64,000 bases of DNA from Alitta virens. Its lineage: Eukaryota > Annelida > Polychaeta > Phyllodocida > Nereididae. Positions 11,374 to 22,894 of the stretch are shown piece by piece. The notes beneath the pieces are model-generated. The model saw only the letters and a program-made list of their open reading frames with translations. It made no database searches and was not told the DNA's origin. Location of the stretch: NCBI GenBank assembly GCA_932294295.1, contig OW028584.1, forward strand, positions 24,705,138 through 24,769,137. The letters are read 5' to 3'. The position numbers were made by a program, and so were the translations under genes. Numbering within the stretch: the first letter of the stretch is position 1; each line of letters begins with the position of its first letter.

Positions 11374-12699
11374 TTATACCATGTTATCTTGCCATGGCAC
11401 TCTTCCTTCGTCTGAATTGACAAAGTCCACCAAGTACTGCCGTTGATTCTTGGCTGCTTCAGTCATAGAATGCCCTCTATTTGTTGGTGGCATTTCAGCG
11501 ATTTCTCCAGCTGCCCTCCAAGTTCCTGGGGTGATACGATGTGTGATTGGATCTTCATGGTCCAGCATGATGTTCTGAGCAGTCGGATAAGTTATTCTCA
11601 TCAGATTGTGGAGGCAGCAACAGGCAATGACTATGGATTCCACTGTCTTAGTTCTTTGTGGCATGGTAGTCAGGAGACACCTGAACCTTGCTGCAAGGAT
11701 CCCAAATGCGTTTTCCACAATTCTTCTTGCCCGGGAGAGGCGGTAATTGTATATCCTCTGCTCTTTGGTCATGTTTCTGAGGGGCAGTGGCTTCATCAGC
11801 CAAGTTCTCAAGGGGAAGGCATCATCTCCGACAATGAAGTAGGGAAGAGGTCTGTGACCAGGAAGAATTGGTTCAGGTGGAGGTAACCCAATGGTCCCTT
11901 CTTCAAGTCCTTCTCTCAGGAGTGTATCATTAAAAACTCCTCCATCAGATCCAGCGCCGTTTGCTCCATAGTCTGCATAGAGGAACTTGTAATCAGCATC
12001 CACAAGAGCCATGAGTACGATGGAATGGAAGCCCTTGTAATTGTAATACACTGAACCACCTTTTGGAGGACATTTGATGGCCACATGCTTCCCATCAATG
12101 GCTCCAATACAGTGAGGAAAGTTCCACCTTGAATAGAACAGTTCCGCAACTTCTCTCCACTCTTCTGGAGTTGTGGGGCATGCCAGGACATCTTCATTAT
12201 ACTCCGCAATGATGGCTTCACAGACTTCACGAATTATCTTGCTGATGGTGTTGTAAGCCACTCTGAAGCCATACATGAGGGACCTGTAGCTGTTTCCAGT
12301 TGCCAAATAGCAGAGGGTGATGGCAAGTCTGAGTCCTGGTTCCAAAGATTTCCTCCAGAAGGTGTCTTCTTTGGTAATCCTATGACCAATTTTGCCAAGG
12401 ATCCCTTGAAACATGGCTGGTTCCATTCTCAAAAAGTTAGTATAACTAGAAGTGTCCTCTTGCATCAGTTCAGTCAGTAGACGCTCATACTGTCCCATCT
12501 GAGGTCTTCGAAGCAGCCAGGGCCTCACCCAACACCTCCTCCTCCTCTTCCTCCTCATGGCTGCTAATTTTCTTTCTTCTTTCTTCTTACTCTCCTCATC
12601 CTCAAGTAATGTTGCTGCAACAACAGCAAGTTGCAGATTCGCATGAGCAGCTAGTAGTACCAAGACTCTATTCTGATGTTCTGTCTGATGCATGTCCAT
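11374..12699 (-). CDS. PIF/Harbinger transposase (HARBI1-like, DDE superfamily 4)
   Basis: A 441-residue enzyme that would cut and paste the element. An Arg/Lys-rich segment near residues 48-66 could be a nuclear signal or DNA-binding tail. A helical region (about 85-165) precedes the catalytic domain. The catalytic signature is clear: GAIDGKHVAIKCP (Asp202), YFIVGDDAFPLRTWLMKP (Asp292) and SRARRIVENAFGILAARFR (Glu329), plus GSDGGVFND near 251 and the CCCLHNLM motif near 360. Length and motif order match the family, and there are no frameshifts or stops. The ATG at 12699 sits directly after a promoter-like GGACC. A candidate AATAAA on this strand is at 11294-11289. It is convergent with the Myb-like gene. 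Confidence 0.93.
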   Translation of the reverse strand: MDMHQTEHQNRVLVLLAAHANLQLAVVAATLLEDEESKKKEERKLAAMRRKRRRRCWVRPWLLRRPQMGQYERLLTELMQEDTSSYTNFLRMEPAMFQGILGKIGHRITKEDTFWRKSLEPGLRLAITLCYLATGNSYRSLMYGFRVAYNTISKIIREVCEAIIAEYNEDVLACPTTPEEWREVAELFYSRWNFPHCIGAIDGKHVAIKCPPKGGSVYYNYKGFHSIVLMALVDADYKFLYADYGANGAGSDGGVFNDTLLREGLEEGTIGLPPPEPILPGHRPLPYFIVGDDAFPLRTWLMKPLPLRNMTKEQRIYNYRLSRARRIVENAFGILAARFRCLLTTMPQRTKTVESIVIACCCLHNLMRITYPTAQNIMLDHEDPITHRITPGTWRAAGEIAEMPPTNRGHSMTEAAKNQRQYLVDFVNSDEGRVPWQDNMV

Positions 12700-12767
12700 G
12701 GTCCTCTCTCTTCAGCAGCTTCAGACAGAATGATCAAGAACAGTAGATGCAGCCCCTATTTATATAT
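12700..12767 (-). promoter_or_regulatory. Core promoter (TATA, Inr, DPE) of Harbinger transposase
   Basis: Read on the minus strand, TATATAAATAG begins at 12767. TCATTC within GATCATTCTG puts A+1 at 12731, and GGACC (12704-12700) lies exactly at +28 to +32 and fits the DPE consensus RGWYV. The start codon follows at 12699. The initiator context GATCATTC is the same as in the Myb-like gene promoter. Confidence 0.65.
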
Positions 12768-12817
12768 TTTTGTTAAACACAGCTATTTGCATAATAAGTA
12801 ATAACCCCGATGGGTAT

Positions 12818-13075
12818 CATGAGTAACTCGCCGACTTTACAAGACTCGGCGAGTTACTCGGCGAGTTACTCCTGGTACTCGGCGAGTTACTCCTGGTACT
12901 CGGCGAGTTACTCCTCTAACTAGCTGACTCTCTCCTCGAAATCGTTCACTAATTGGCTGCAACTCGGCGAGTCACTCCTGGTACTCGGCAAGTCGCTCGC
13001 CGAACCCGCCAAGTAACTCGGCGAGTAACTCGGCGAGTCACTCCTGGTACCAGGAGAGTCACTTTTTCCGCCAGA
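12818..13075. repeat. Right subterminal palindrome array of Harbinger element
   Basis: Repeated CTCGGCGAGTTACTC units, several in direct succession with CTGGTA spacers, mirror the left array. The unit contains the odd palindrome AACTCGCCGAGTT. Confidence 0.85.
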
Positions 13076-13110
13076 ATTCGTCGCCAACTCCTCGAATTTT
13101 GGCCGTTACG

Positions 13111-13159
13111 TAATACTACGAGTTGACTACGAGAGACTCGGCTATGTGGGAACGGGGCT
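13111..13159 (-). repeat. Harbinger right terminal inverted repeat
   Basis: Exact 49-bp reverse complement of 8201-8249, followed by the TTA target duplication. Confidence 0.95.
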
Positions 13160-13292
13160 TTAGACATAGATTGGCTACAGTATATAACAACTGTCCATTA
13201 AATTTCAGGACTAAAATCCACACACACAGTTTCTCCGGATTTGCCAGATATGCCAAGAATGACCTTATTAGTAAATATGACACAAGTTGATC
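13160..13292 (+). pseudogene. LINE-A reverse transcriptase, 3' segment after Harbinger insertion
   Basis: After the Harbinger element the LINE-A frame continues in register and ends with TGA near 13290. The segment includes NNCPLNFRTKIHTHSFSGF, which parallels the C-terminus of the LINE at 58677-58883 (ILNNCPDLVKEKIYTHSIKGF). This shared C-terminal block shows that the two halves belong together. Confidence 0.85.
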
Positions 13293-14098
13293 AATTATAA
13301 ATTGCTACATTTGTCAATATACAGGTTAAAGTAAATCCCTGAAACCCAAACTGTCCTTTTCTTGTCCTGTCTTTTGCAAATTTTCCCTTTTTGTGTTTTC
13401 TATTGTGTTATCAATGGGATTCTTCTTTCCCCCTCCTTATGGTACGCCTTTTTGTGACTGTCGGTTCCCCAGGGATTCTTCTTTTCTTTTCTGATTGAAT
13501 AATCTTTATTGAAAATGTAATGACTTCTATTCATAGATGGCCTAAAAAATTTTTAGCTTAAATAGCATGTGAATTTCATTTACTTAATCCGGCCTTGCGC
13601 AACAATTCAAATATTGTACGATACAATATAATTTTTTGACTCATCAAGTTTGTTTGTGGGAAAGAGACTACTGACTACCCATAATGGCCACCTAAAAATG
13701 CTCAGTCTTATTACAGCATTTGAATGTCATCAAATTGATATGGTCACAATAAAATGCTCATTTGGATAAATAGCATGTGAATGTCATCAAAAAGATAACA
13801 TGGGCTCGGTGATCTCCTTCTTACAACATGCTTGATTTCAATAAACAATCTTAGGGACATCCTTCTTAACATCATCATTTATGTAATGTAAAATAAATAT
13901 GCCATTGTCATTCGCTAATAATGATTTACTTGGATCTCTCGAAAACCAGGAGGGCACTCGATAGCGATACTATTAATGTGTCTTAGAGTGTTCCTCCTGG
14001 CCTCTCATATACACTGTATTAGATTATATTGATTTTTTAACTTTATTATATTATTGTCACCTGTATGAAGGCAAATAAATTCGTCTTGAGTCTTGATA
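13293..14098 (+). repeat. LINE-A 3' UTR with embedded GCATGTGA repeats
   Basis: The sequence from the LINE-A stop codon to about 14098 contains a block with CTCGATAGCG near 13958 and ends AAATAAATTCGTCTTGAGTCTT. CTCGATAGCG also occurs in the 3' UTR of the nested LINE near 58222, which supports a related 3' UTR. Between 13555 and 13810 there are three or so units with AGCATGTGAATTTCAT or AGCATGTGAATGTCAT, related to 4490-4770, probably inserted or captured. Confidence 0.5.
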
Positions 14099-14099
14099 T

Positions 14100-16060
14100 A
14101 ATAACATTACCAAAACAATGAAACTAGATAAACTAGAATTAGCAATTACAGTCCCAAAACAACACATTGCAAGGGCTACAAAGTGTAAAGTTACTTTACT
14201 CAACTTTATGTATATTATTGACTATGCAGATATAATGAATTAACATCAACTCCCATCATTTGAACCTCCCCTAATGTTTCAGCATAATGTCATTTTTGAA
14301 GAAGGTTGCTGCATTGTATTATTAACCATATAGGGTAATACATTTATTTAAGGCATGAAACTGTGGCTGAGATGAGGCAAACTTCCTAGTAAATGACAGT
14401 TTTACATTTTAAAATTTGCAGATTTCCATGCAATTTTTGAAAATATATCAAACATTTTATAAATTTTTTTTTTTTTGAAAGATGCCAGTATTTAATACTT
14501 AATTATTTTGAGTATTTGTGTGTTACCATACGAAATAACTATATTTGGGCTATTTTTATTAAATACATTTAGCAAGTATTACATGCCTATAAAAGATCAA
14601 ATTAGAATAAATTCCTCTCTGGAACCATAATCTGACCAATTCAAAGCCAAAATGTTTACATGTATGTTCAAAACAGTTGTCTTGGTGACCAATGTTTATA
14701 AATTCATAATTTTAGAAATTTAACTTCTCAATTCATATAGAGTAATTTCTGAACATATCTGATTATTTTACTATAATTGATTCAGAAAAGAGGTCATAAC
14801 ATTGAAAAACACCACAAATATGGATATAGTCACCATGGAAACCAAGTTGTATGCACTATTTTGGCAACATCAAGACTGCTTATGTAATTATAGGTTGTTA
14901 TCAATAAAATAATAGATTATTTACTAGAAAACAATAGATGAAATGTCTTGTTGCTTCTAATTCTGATAAGTTCAAGCTGTGTTTGATATCAGAGCATTCA
15001 GAGCAATGTTTGGTTTCTATGGCTATTCTAATCACTTCCTGTGGTACAGAGCAATAAGTAAGATATCATTTTAAAGCTATGATCGATGCCAATGTGTTCT
15101 GTTAAATTTCAATGAGTATTCTCCCATAGGGTATGACCCATGAAAAACTATTAAAAGTAATGTTGGAAAATATCAACCAAATTTGTTTGAAAACATTTCA
15201 TATGCAAATGAAGTTTGCTCCTGATCTAAAAATAGGTCAATTATTTGAAAGGCCGCAAATGATAACATATAAATCGACACTTATTTCATTCCTATATGAT
15301 AAGTAGTTAAGATAATAATAAGTTTTGTAGTTTTCTTTAGTTTCAATTATTATGAATTTTTTGGCCATGGAAACAGGTGGCAATCTAAATCTTGCCTATC
15401 ATTTGATAGAATAAATGCCTGTTATGAGTTAGTCTAGGGTGTTCGTCAATTTTAATGGTCTAATAATTAAATCACGATTAATGAAGAAAAAAAGAAAGAT
15501 TTCAAAATGTGTAAAATTTAATTGCATTTTATGTTCTTTAAATAAAAAAGAACACCCCAATCTCATTTGTTTTTAAGATTATAAGTGTTAATTTTTATTT
15601 AATAACCAAAAAATCAAAGATAAAAACATCACTATGGGAGATGGCAAAGTTACCATGTTTTTGCAGCTTTTCAAAAATTCCGAAAATGGTGCTGAAAATA
15701 GAAAATTGTAAAAAATGTAATATATTTTCATCCTTCTTACTTCAGGGGATTCTTATCCTTCATTTTATAACTGTCTTATATATCTGACATTTTTTTGTCT
15801 AAGAAATTGATACATGAAAATTTTGATCAAAAAGGTAGGTGATATATTGTGCCTAGCTGTGAAAAAACGATTACAGGTATTGAAGTTTTGTTTGCTTTTA
15901 AGTTGGTTTGAGACATCATTCTTTGACTTTGCAAGTTGTCATCATAATCTGAGTAGGGTCATATGTTGCCCACCACATGATTTTCTCACGGACAGCCTAT
16001 TAAAACAATGCTTAATATGGATATATTAGAATATGTAAATGTACCTGGGAAGATGTTCTT
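14100..16060. other. No gene seen; old dispersed repeat
   Basis: I see no coding region. Several stretches resemble 40.0-43.0 kb at low identity: the TTACCATACGAAATAACTAT block near 14523 against TTACCATATGAAGTAACTGT near 40533, and GATTTTCTCACGGACAGCC at 15980 and 42924. Both regions are probably diverged copies of one long repeat. Confidence 0.4.
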
Positions 16061-16069
16061 GATTAATAA

Positions 16070-17290
16070 TAATAATAACAATCATTTTATTCACACAAAA
16101 TTGTACGAGAAAAGTTGAAAAGTTATATGTTGAAATTGTTTGTATAACTGATCCAGAAAAGAATCTTTCTGAATCAATGATGGCAGGATCAAAGATCTGG
16201 CTTTCCAGGGAAGGTGCCAAATTCTTCTGACAGCTTTTCTCCACTGGACATGAAAGAGCTCCAAAGCTCTGCTAAATCCCATTGTTGTGCTCCGTAGAAA
16301 ACATATTGTGAGTCAAACAGTTTATTCACAGCTTCCCTGGGCAGGTTTTAAAATTTACAACTAAACTGTTGATCCTCTTCACAAAGTCATTTGTTTTAAG
16401 TTTTATATCAATTTTTCATCCTTCAGGTCAGCATTCACAATATTGCCAAGATGTTTGACACATGATAACCAAGTGAGTTCAACACCATTCAAAAGCACAT
16501 GTGGCTGTTCAGATTGCGTATTTTTGCTAAATCTAATACACACACATTTGGCACTGTTAAAGATAACAAGTGACCAACAAAATTTGCAGACCTCTTGCCG
16601 TGGGGGCTAGAAGTGTGACATCATCTGCATAAACTAAACTGCCAGTAAACCTGTATCCAATATAGCAGCCAGCTCTACATAATTCCAATCTACGAATCAT
16701 TTCATCAAAATAGACCAAAAACAGAATCGGTGAGAGGACCCCACCTTGTCTCATGCCATTGGTGCATAAAAATGTTTCAGAATGAGCATTTGCCCAAGCA
16801 GTTCTAACTTTCTGTCTTTGGAAAGTATTTAGCAAGATACGCATCACTGGTGCGGGTGTTTGACGACTTCTAAGCATTTCAATCAGCTTGTCCAATCTAA
16901 CCCTGTCAAATGCTTTAGAGGTGTCAAGTAATGCACAGAATACTTCGGATCCATTGGACATATAGTACTTTGTGCACTTTGATGATGAAGGAGATTACAA
17001 TGATGTAGAATGATTTGCTTTATAAGCAAACTGTAAGTCACAAGTTTGAAAGCAGTCTGAGTATTGTCTAAGTATAAACATGTCAAATAGTTGGTTTTTG
17101 CATGAACTTAGAGCAATTCCTCTGTAATTATTGCTGCAACATACATCTTTTGCTTGATCTTTCACTATAGAGATTATTGTGGTCATCAGCAAACACTCAG
17201 GTGTATATCCATGGGCTATCATAGCTGTAAACAGCAATGCAATTCTGTCAATCAAAGTTGGAGAAGCATAGATTAGATGGTTTGACCATA
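16070..17290 (-). pseudogene. LINE relic (non-LTR RT, CR1/L2-like)
   Basis: The minus strand carries a decayed RT. The upstream fragment 16995-17255 has the NYRGIALSSC block. The main fragment 16557-16961 has LLDTSKAFDRVRLDKL, GMRQGGVLSPILF and the catalytic YADDVTLLAPT. After a frameshift, 16560-16440 reads KCVCIRFSKN and KHLGNIVNADLKD. The C-terminal KAVRRIWHLPWKA motif is near 16220-16180. Frameshifts and stops are present throughout, and the endonuclease is missing. This RT type (MRQGGVLSP, YADDVTLLAPT) differs from LINE-A and resembles the relic at 28.1-29.3 kb. Confidence 0.85.
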
Positions 17291-17671
17291 GGCCAACAAT
17301 CAGATTTCAAAAGTTTTCAAGCAGTGAAGAATAAGTTTGATTTTGTGTTTAAATACATAGTTTTATTTATTTATTTATTCTATTGATACATTTTGGTAGC
17401 AATAATCATGATGGCGCTTTGACCAATTTCTCCCAAAAACGTTTTTATATATTTTCATAAATGCACCTGCCAATAACCTAATGAATTGTTCCAAATCAGT
17501 ATATGATGACATGTTTCATATTGCTGTTATCAGGTTAGACATATTTAAATCTTCTATAAAAAAATACATTTCTGAGCTATCATCAGCATACCGTATAACT
17601 GTTGATGGTTAAGCTTTCTACAATTCTTTTCAAAATAATTGCAGACTGTATATTAATGGAAAATTTAAGCA

Positions 17672-18607
17672 TACAGGGTGCGGCCTAAAAACTTGCACCA
17701 GGCATCTCCTCTTTCGGGATAGCTCTAGGTTACTCAAATGCTTATGAAGTCTTTTAAAGTTTTGCCACATTTAGTTAGGGGTATAAGCAATTGGTCATTG
17801 TGATATTTTTGATCTTCTAATGTTAGACAATATTAGTATCTGAATTATTGAGAGGGTGTATGCTGCAGGGCTTGTTCTGAGTGATACACCTCACAGAAGC
17901 CAAATGTCTGTCTGCTTGCATGGTGTCTCTAGTTGCAGAAAGTTTACAAATTAGAGATTTCCTAGTAACTACACCTCTGAAGCCACAGAAAATATAATAT
18001 TTGCACAGAATCCTCCTTCAATGTTTTTTATATGTGCATATATATAGCATGGTATTAGATGATAAGAAGGTTGGTTCCAGTTTTGACTCAGCAAAATCAT
18101 GAAATTAAAACGGAGAAATATACTGGCAATCCAGGGGGACTTCTTGATTTTACAATTAATCTGGAAATAATCACATGATTTTCAGGAGGACTGGCCAGTT
18201 AATTAGACAGAAAAGACAGAAAATTTACCAAAATGGCACTTTCCACCTCAAAGGTGTCAATGCTCTACCTTCTTATTAAAAATGAATCTATTTGCCCTAT
18301 TTTTGGCGGCGAAGGTCAAGAAAGGTGTCTGTAACAATTTTGTATGATCAGTGACATAATCTAATGCTTGTATGGCAAAAACTGAGGTGAAAATCACCCG
18401 AAGGTGTAATAAGTGTGCAAGTGCTATATTTAGATCCATATTATCTATAATTCTTGAGGAAAAAAGAAAATATTATTTATAAAGATAATTTAGACTATTA
18501 TTACTTGCGTGTGTATGATTACAGCTGCATGAGATCACTGTCAATTAAGGTAATAACAAAAGAGGTAGCAGTAGCTGCTGGTGCAAGTTTTTATGCCACA
18601 ACCTGTA
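17672..18607. mobile_element. TA-flanked TIR element (mariner-type MITE), copy 1
   Basis: The element is 17674-18605 (932 bp), with TA on both sides. Its ends are inverted repeats starting CAGGGTGCGGCCTAAAAACT on the left; the right end is decayed (CAGGTTGTGGCATAAAAACT when inverted). No transposase frame is seen. A start of CAGGGTG next to TA is typical of mariner-like MITEs. The same element occurs at 41389 (also 932 bp) and 45612 (internally deleted). Confidence 0.85.
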
Positions 18608-19099
18608 TGCTTCAGAAGCAGTTCATTCTAAATTTCAGTTGGAATTAGAAGTTTGTACTGGACAGTACAGAGAGATTTACAAAATGAAATATATAAAAAT
18701 GTATATAAAAACTATGTGTGCTTTAGTCATCTCGCCTTTGGGGAGCCACCCAAAGGAAATTCCAGTCAGATACTTATTTAAATAGTTATTAAAAATTTTG
18801 TTTTATTTTATTGAATTTTATTATGAGGAATTCCACAAACAAAGCTTTTTTGAATGTAACAGTCAGTCGAATATGATTGTATTATTTAGCTTTTTGCATG
18901 CTTTCTAAAAGTAAAAAAGCTATGGGTGTAAATATTTTCTTTTATTGAATTTACCTTTCTTTCATTTATTTTTGGTATTCGGTAGTATATGCATTGTTTC
19001 GCAAATTCATGTCTCACTAAAGGTTTTCTAAAAATGTTTTGATTTCGAGTATGATATATCAATTGTGATCAACCAGCCTGCAAGTTACTTTTAATCGAA

Positions 19100-22000
19100 T
19101 TGAAATATTTCGGTAAGAGATTGTTTTCAAATTTATAATAGAAAGCAAATTTATGCAGAGTACACAGGTGTTCTAATTTTAGTGTAACTAGTGTTTTGAA
19201 TAATGGGCTTGTATGAGCATAGTACTTGACTTTTTTACACATCTTTTAGCTTTTTTTTGTAGTGTTAATAGCCTACTAGACTGATGTCCCAACACTAGAA
19301 TTCCATAATTCAAGTGAGACAAAATTGGTGCACTGTAAATATTGAATGAAGCATTTTCGGTTGATACATATTTTAGTCTGAATAATATTCCTACTGTTTT
19401 GGCAAATTGTTTTAGCAATCATAACGATATGTGGTAGCCACTGCAAATTTTCTTGTATTGTTATGCCAAGTAGATTGAATTCCTTGAGATATTCAATTTC
19501 AGTACTATCCATAGATATTCTTGGTTTATTAACTTTTTTTTTTGGCATATGGAAAATCATAGCTTTAGTTTTTCTACAATTTAAAGATAGTTTGTTTACT
19601 TTAGTCAGTTGCTTATTCGTTCTAATTCAAAATGGATTTCATTTTCAATATCATGCCCATCAAACACATTAAGAGATGTTATTAGGTAGTGTCGTTGGCA
19701 AAGACGACAGGATGAACAATTTCAGTGGCGCATGCTATGTCATTAATGTTTATAATGAATAATAACGGCCCTAGTATTGAAACTTGTGGTACTCCTATTG
19801 TTAATTTCATATATTTGATTTTGCATTGTTATATTCCACATATTGCTATCTATTTGTCAAATAATTTTCAAGCAATTTTAGTGCTATACCCTGTACTTTA
19901 TAATAGGAAAGTTTGTATAGTAGTATTCTATGATTTAGGGTATTGAATGCTTTTGATAAGCCAATGTATATATTTGTAGGTAGGTTCTTTTTGTCCATTT
20001 CATCTGTTATCTTATTGATTGCCTTTCCTTAATCCATACTGACTTGGTAAAAACAAATTTTGTTGATCAAAATGTTCATATAACTGCAAAGACATTGCTT
20101 TTTTTATACCTGGGCCTAGGCCTTTATCAAGTATAGAACTACCATAGTATATTCTATGATAGACCAGGTATATGCGAACGAACCGTCTGAGGACTGAACA
20201 TTTTTTTGGGTCAACGCAGCAGCAGCGTAGGCAGCATAGGCAGTGAGGGGGATAGTGCGGTTTCACATAATATGGAAATTTTGCCAAAACTTTTAGGTGT
20301 ACAGCTCCAAATTGCACACCATTAGAACCGTGATACAAACGCACAACTAACAAACCAAATTTGACGAAGATCCGACAAGTAGAAACTGATTTGTTTAGCA
20401 TCGTACGTAGCCAGCGTAATCATGGAAGGGGTTGCCTACGCTATTATATATACTTTAAAAGGCTGCTGCTCCCCTAATATTCGTCTGATTTTCGTCAAAT
20501 AAAGACTGAATTGTTTCAGGAAATGTTTAGAATTTATATCTTAGTTCAAACGCTAGATGACTGTACTTTTTCATCTTCAAAATGGTTTGTGAAAAACAGA
20601 ACAAATTAGTAATTATACTATATAGTGTACTTGGGTGGCATATAACAATGCATTTCGTGGTCTGATGGGCAATCCAGGGATATTGTAGTGCTAGTCTGAT
20701 AGATAAATTTGTAAAATTCTGAGTAAAGAATGGAGTATACAAGGCACAAACACTGGTCTTAATGAGGCAGTAGCCATCATACTGTATTAAAGTGTTTACA
20801 TTGTAGGCCTAGTGCTGCTGGCATTCTACACACAACACCAGGTATCATTTTTTTTTTTTTGAAAAAGAATATTTTTGTTAACATAGTGGGAAGGATAGAG
20901 TAATCGTCAAAAAAATGTTTCTCATCTTTCTAATGTATGGGAATTACTTTAGCTATTTTAGAAAATCTGAAATATACCACATTTGAAAGACTGATTAATT
21001 ATAAACATTAGTGGTTCTGCTACTTCGTTCTTTACATATTTTTATATCTTACTGAAGATACCATCAACACCTTGGGTTGTTTTTAATTTAGGATTGTCTA
21101 TGATTTTGATTGTCTGTGTTATTGTGATAGGTTCAAAAGTAAATTGCTGTTTACTGGCAGTTTCAAGTAGTCTTGGAATGATTGGTTAATTGGAACTGTA
21201 ATACTTTCCGCAAGTTGAGGACCTGTTTATGAAGTAGTCATCGAAAGACTGTTATTATTTCAGGTTTTGTAATTTTTGCATGATTGACTACAAAATAAGT
21301 TTGAATGTTTTTAGCATTATATCTATGTTTTTTTAAACTTTATTTATTTCAGACCAATTATTTTTTATGTAATTATTTAACAATTCAAACTGTTTTCATA
21401 ATACTCTTGTTTTGCTACCCTAATAATTTTCCTCAAGAATTTATTGTTAGCATTTAAATTCAACCCATTGTTTTCATGTATTTCTTGTTTTTTTGAAGCC
21501 ATATTTTAGTTTTCTTTATAATTTATCTCTATAATTTATTGATCGTAATATTCCTTCGGTCATCCATTCACACTTTTTATGCTTGTGTTTGTTGAAGCAT
21601 ACATATTTAATAGGAAAACATTCTTCTATAAGTTCTGATATGATTGCATTAAGATTTTCGTAGCTTTTGTTTGGGTCACTTTCTATGAAATTTTGTAGTT
21701 TTGCTGTAGTTTCTGGACTCTGTATTTTGAATTTGAAGGTTTCAAATGCCTTTATTGTATTTGTATCAATTTTGATAATATTTTCCTTCTTTTTCTTGGG
21801 ATATAAATAGTCAAGAAAAATAAAGTATGGCAAGTGATCCGACATGTGTTTTAGTAAAACACCAGTGGTAGTTTTTGAATAATTAGTAGATAATTTAACA
21901 AAGAAGTTATCAATTAGGCTGCCACTAGTGTAGTTAAGTCTAGGAGGTATAGTGATTTTAGGGATATACTTATTTGATAAGATATTGTCCAGAAAATCAT

Positions 22001-22890
22001 TAGCATTTTTGTTTTTTTTGGAATTTCAAAAGATCAATATTGAAGTCTCCAGTAAAGATCACTTTTTTATGGTTTTTAGTCCAATACAGTCTTCATCAAG
22101 ATCATTAGTAAAATTAATTAAATCTTGGACTTTTGTTTTTGGTGATCTATAAACTACTCCGAGAAATTATTTCTTGTGTTGTTTGGATGGTAGTTTGGAA
22201 TTCAGATCTAATGTAATTCCATCATAATATTCAGATTTTTTTATTTGGTTTAGTTCTTTGTAGTTTATTGTGTTTTGTAGATAAAAAGCTACCCCTCCAT
22301 GGACACTACATGATTTGCTTTTTTATTCAAGATTTCAATATTAATTTTGAGTTCATCAAATTTAGCTTTCAGCGACTAACAATTTAAGCTTAATTTTAAG
22401 AAGGTATTTGTTTTAGACTGTAACAGTTCATGAAATGCTTCATTTTTGTAGTAAGAAGAATTTTGAAAAATAATTGGTTCATTGTTATATCAATATTATG
22501 ATGATCTATAGTAGGGTTTGGAATTAAATTAATCAAATTATCCGTTTCTGTTGAAGTATATTGATATCTTTTCCCAATAACTATTGAATTTAATTTCGAC
22601 TGGTCTTGGTTTGGTTTCTGCTTTGTCTCCAATACTTTTCTCTGTATTTTATCAAAGTCTTTTGCATTCAAATTGAATTTGTTTCTTCTCTAATTTTGCT
22701 TCCAAAAAGTTCAGTTATTTTCTTTTTGAGATCTTCATTTTCTTCTTCGGGCAAGCTATTTATGATTACATTGTTCTTTTTTTTCCATTTGTATTTGTGT
22801 ATATAAATTTGTTTGTTCATTTTTCATCTGTTTGGGTTCTTTCTTTTTTTTTTCTGTCAAAGTGCATGTTGTCTTTTCTTACCCCCATTA
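19100..22890 (-). pseudogene. LINE-B (CR1/Jockey group), near full-length but decayed
   Basis: Read on the minus strand from right to left. At 22890-22690 is an ORF1-like piece with NNVIINSLPEEENEDLKKK, which resembles the RRM/coiled-coil ORF1 of this group. At 22671-21850 are endonuclease remains ending in MSDHLPYFIF at 21845. From 21840 to 21516 is the post-endonuclease linker. At 21120-20890 are RT palm remains (IAKVIPI near 20940). At 20130-20020 is LPSQYGLRKGN, from 20000 the LSKAF block, and at 19560-19188 the C-terminal domain (FNLLGITIQENLQW, FVSLELWNSSVG). Many frameshifts and stops are present. An unrelated segment splits the RT at about 20105-20875. Confidence 0.8.
20105..20875. 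mobile_element. Unclassified insertion inside LINE-B RT
   Basis: The RT homology on both sides of this block would be contiguous without it (NYRPISLLP-type block on one side, LYEHFDQQNLFLPSQYG on the other). The block has short inverted ATACCTGG/CCAGGTAT near its edges (about 20106 and 20838), a T-run near 20849, and no coding frame. Exact edges are not resolved, and I cannot name a family. Confidence 0.4.
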
Positions 22891-22894
22891 TCTG

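Larger units (their letters stand above)
8198..13162. mobile_element. PIF/Harbinger DNA transposon, apparently complete, with TTA duplications
   Basis: The element proper is 8201-13159 (4959 bp). TTA lies immediately outside both ends (8198-8200 and 13160-13162), the usual Harbinger target duplication. The two ends are inverted repeats, perfect over 49 bp and starting AGCCCCGTTCCCACATAG. Inside are the two expected Harbinger genes in convergent order: a Myb/SANT-like DNA-binding protein (+) and a DDE transposase (-), both with long uninterrupted frames. Each end also carries a dense array of GAGTAACTCGCCGAGTT-like palindromes. Removing the element and one TTA rejoins the LINE reading frame. 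Perfect repeats, intact frames and an exact duplication suggest recent insertion and possible activity (inference). Confidence 0.95.
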
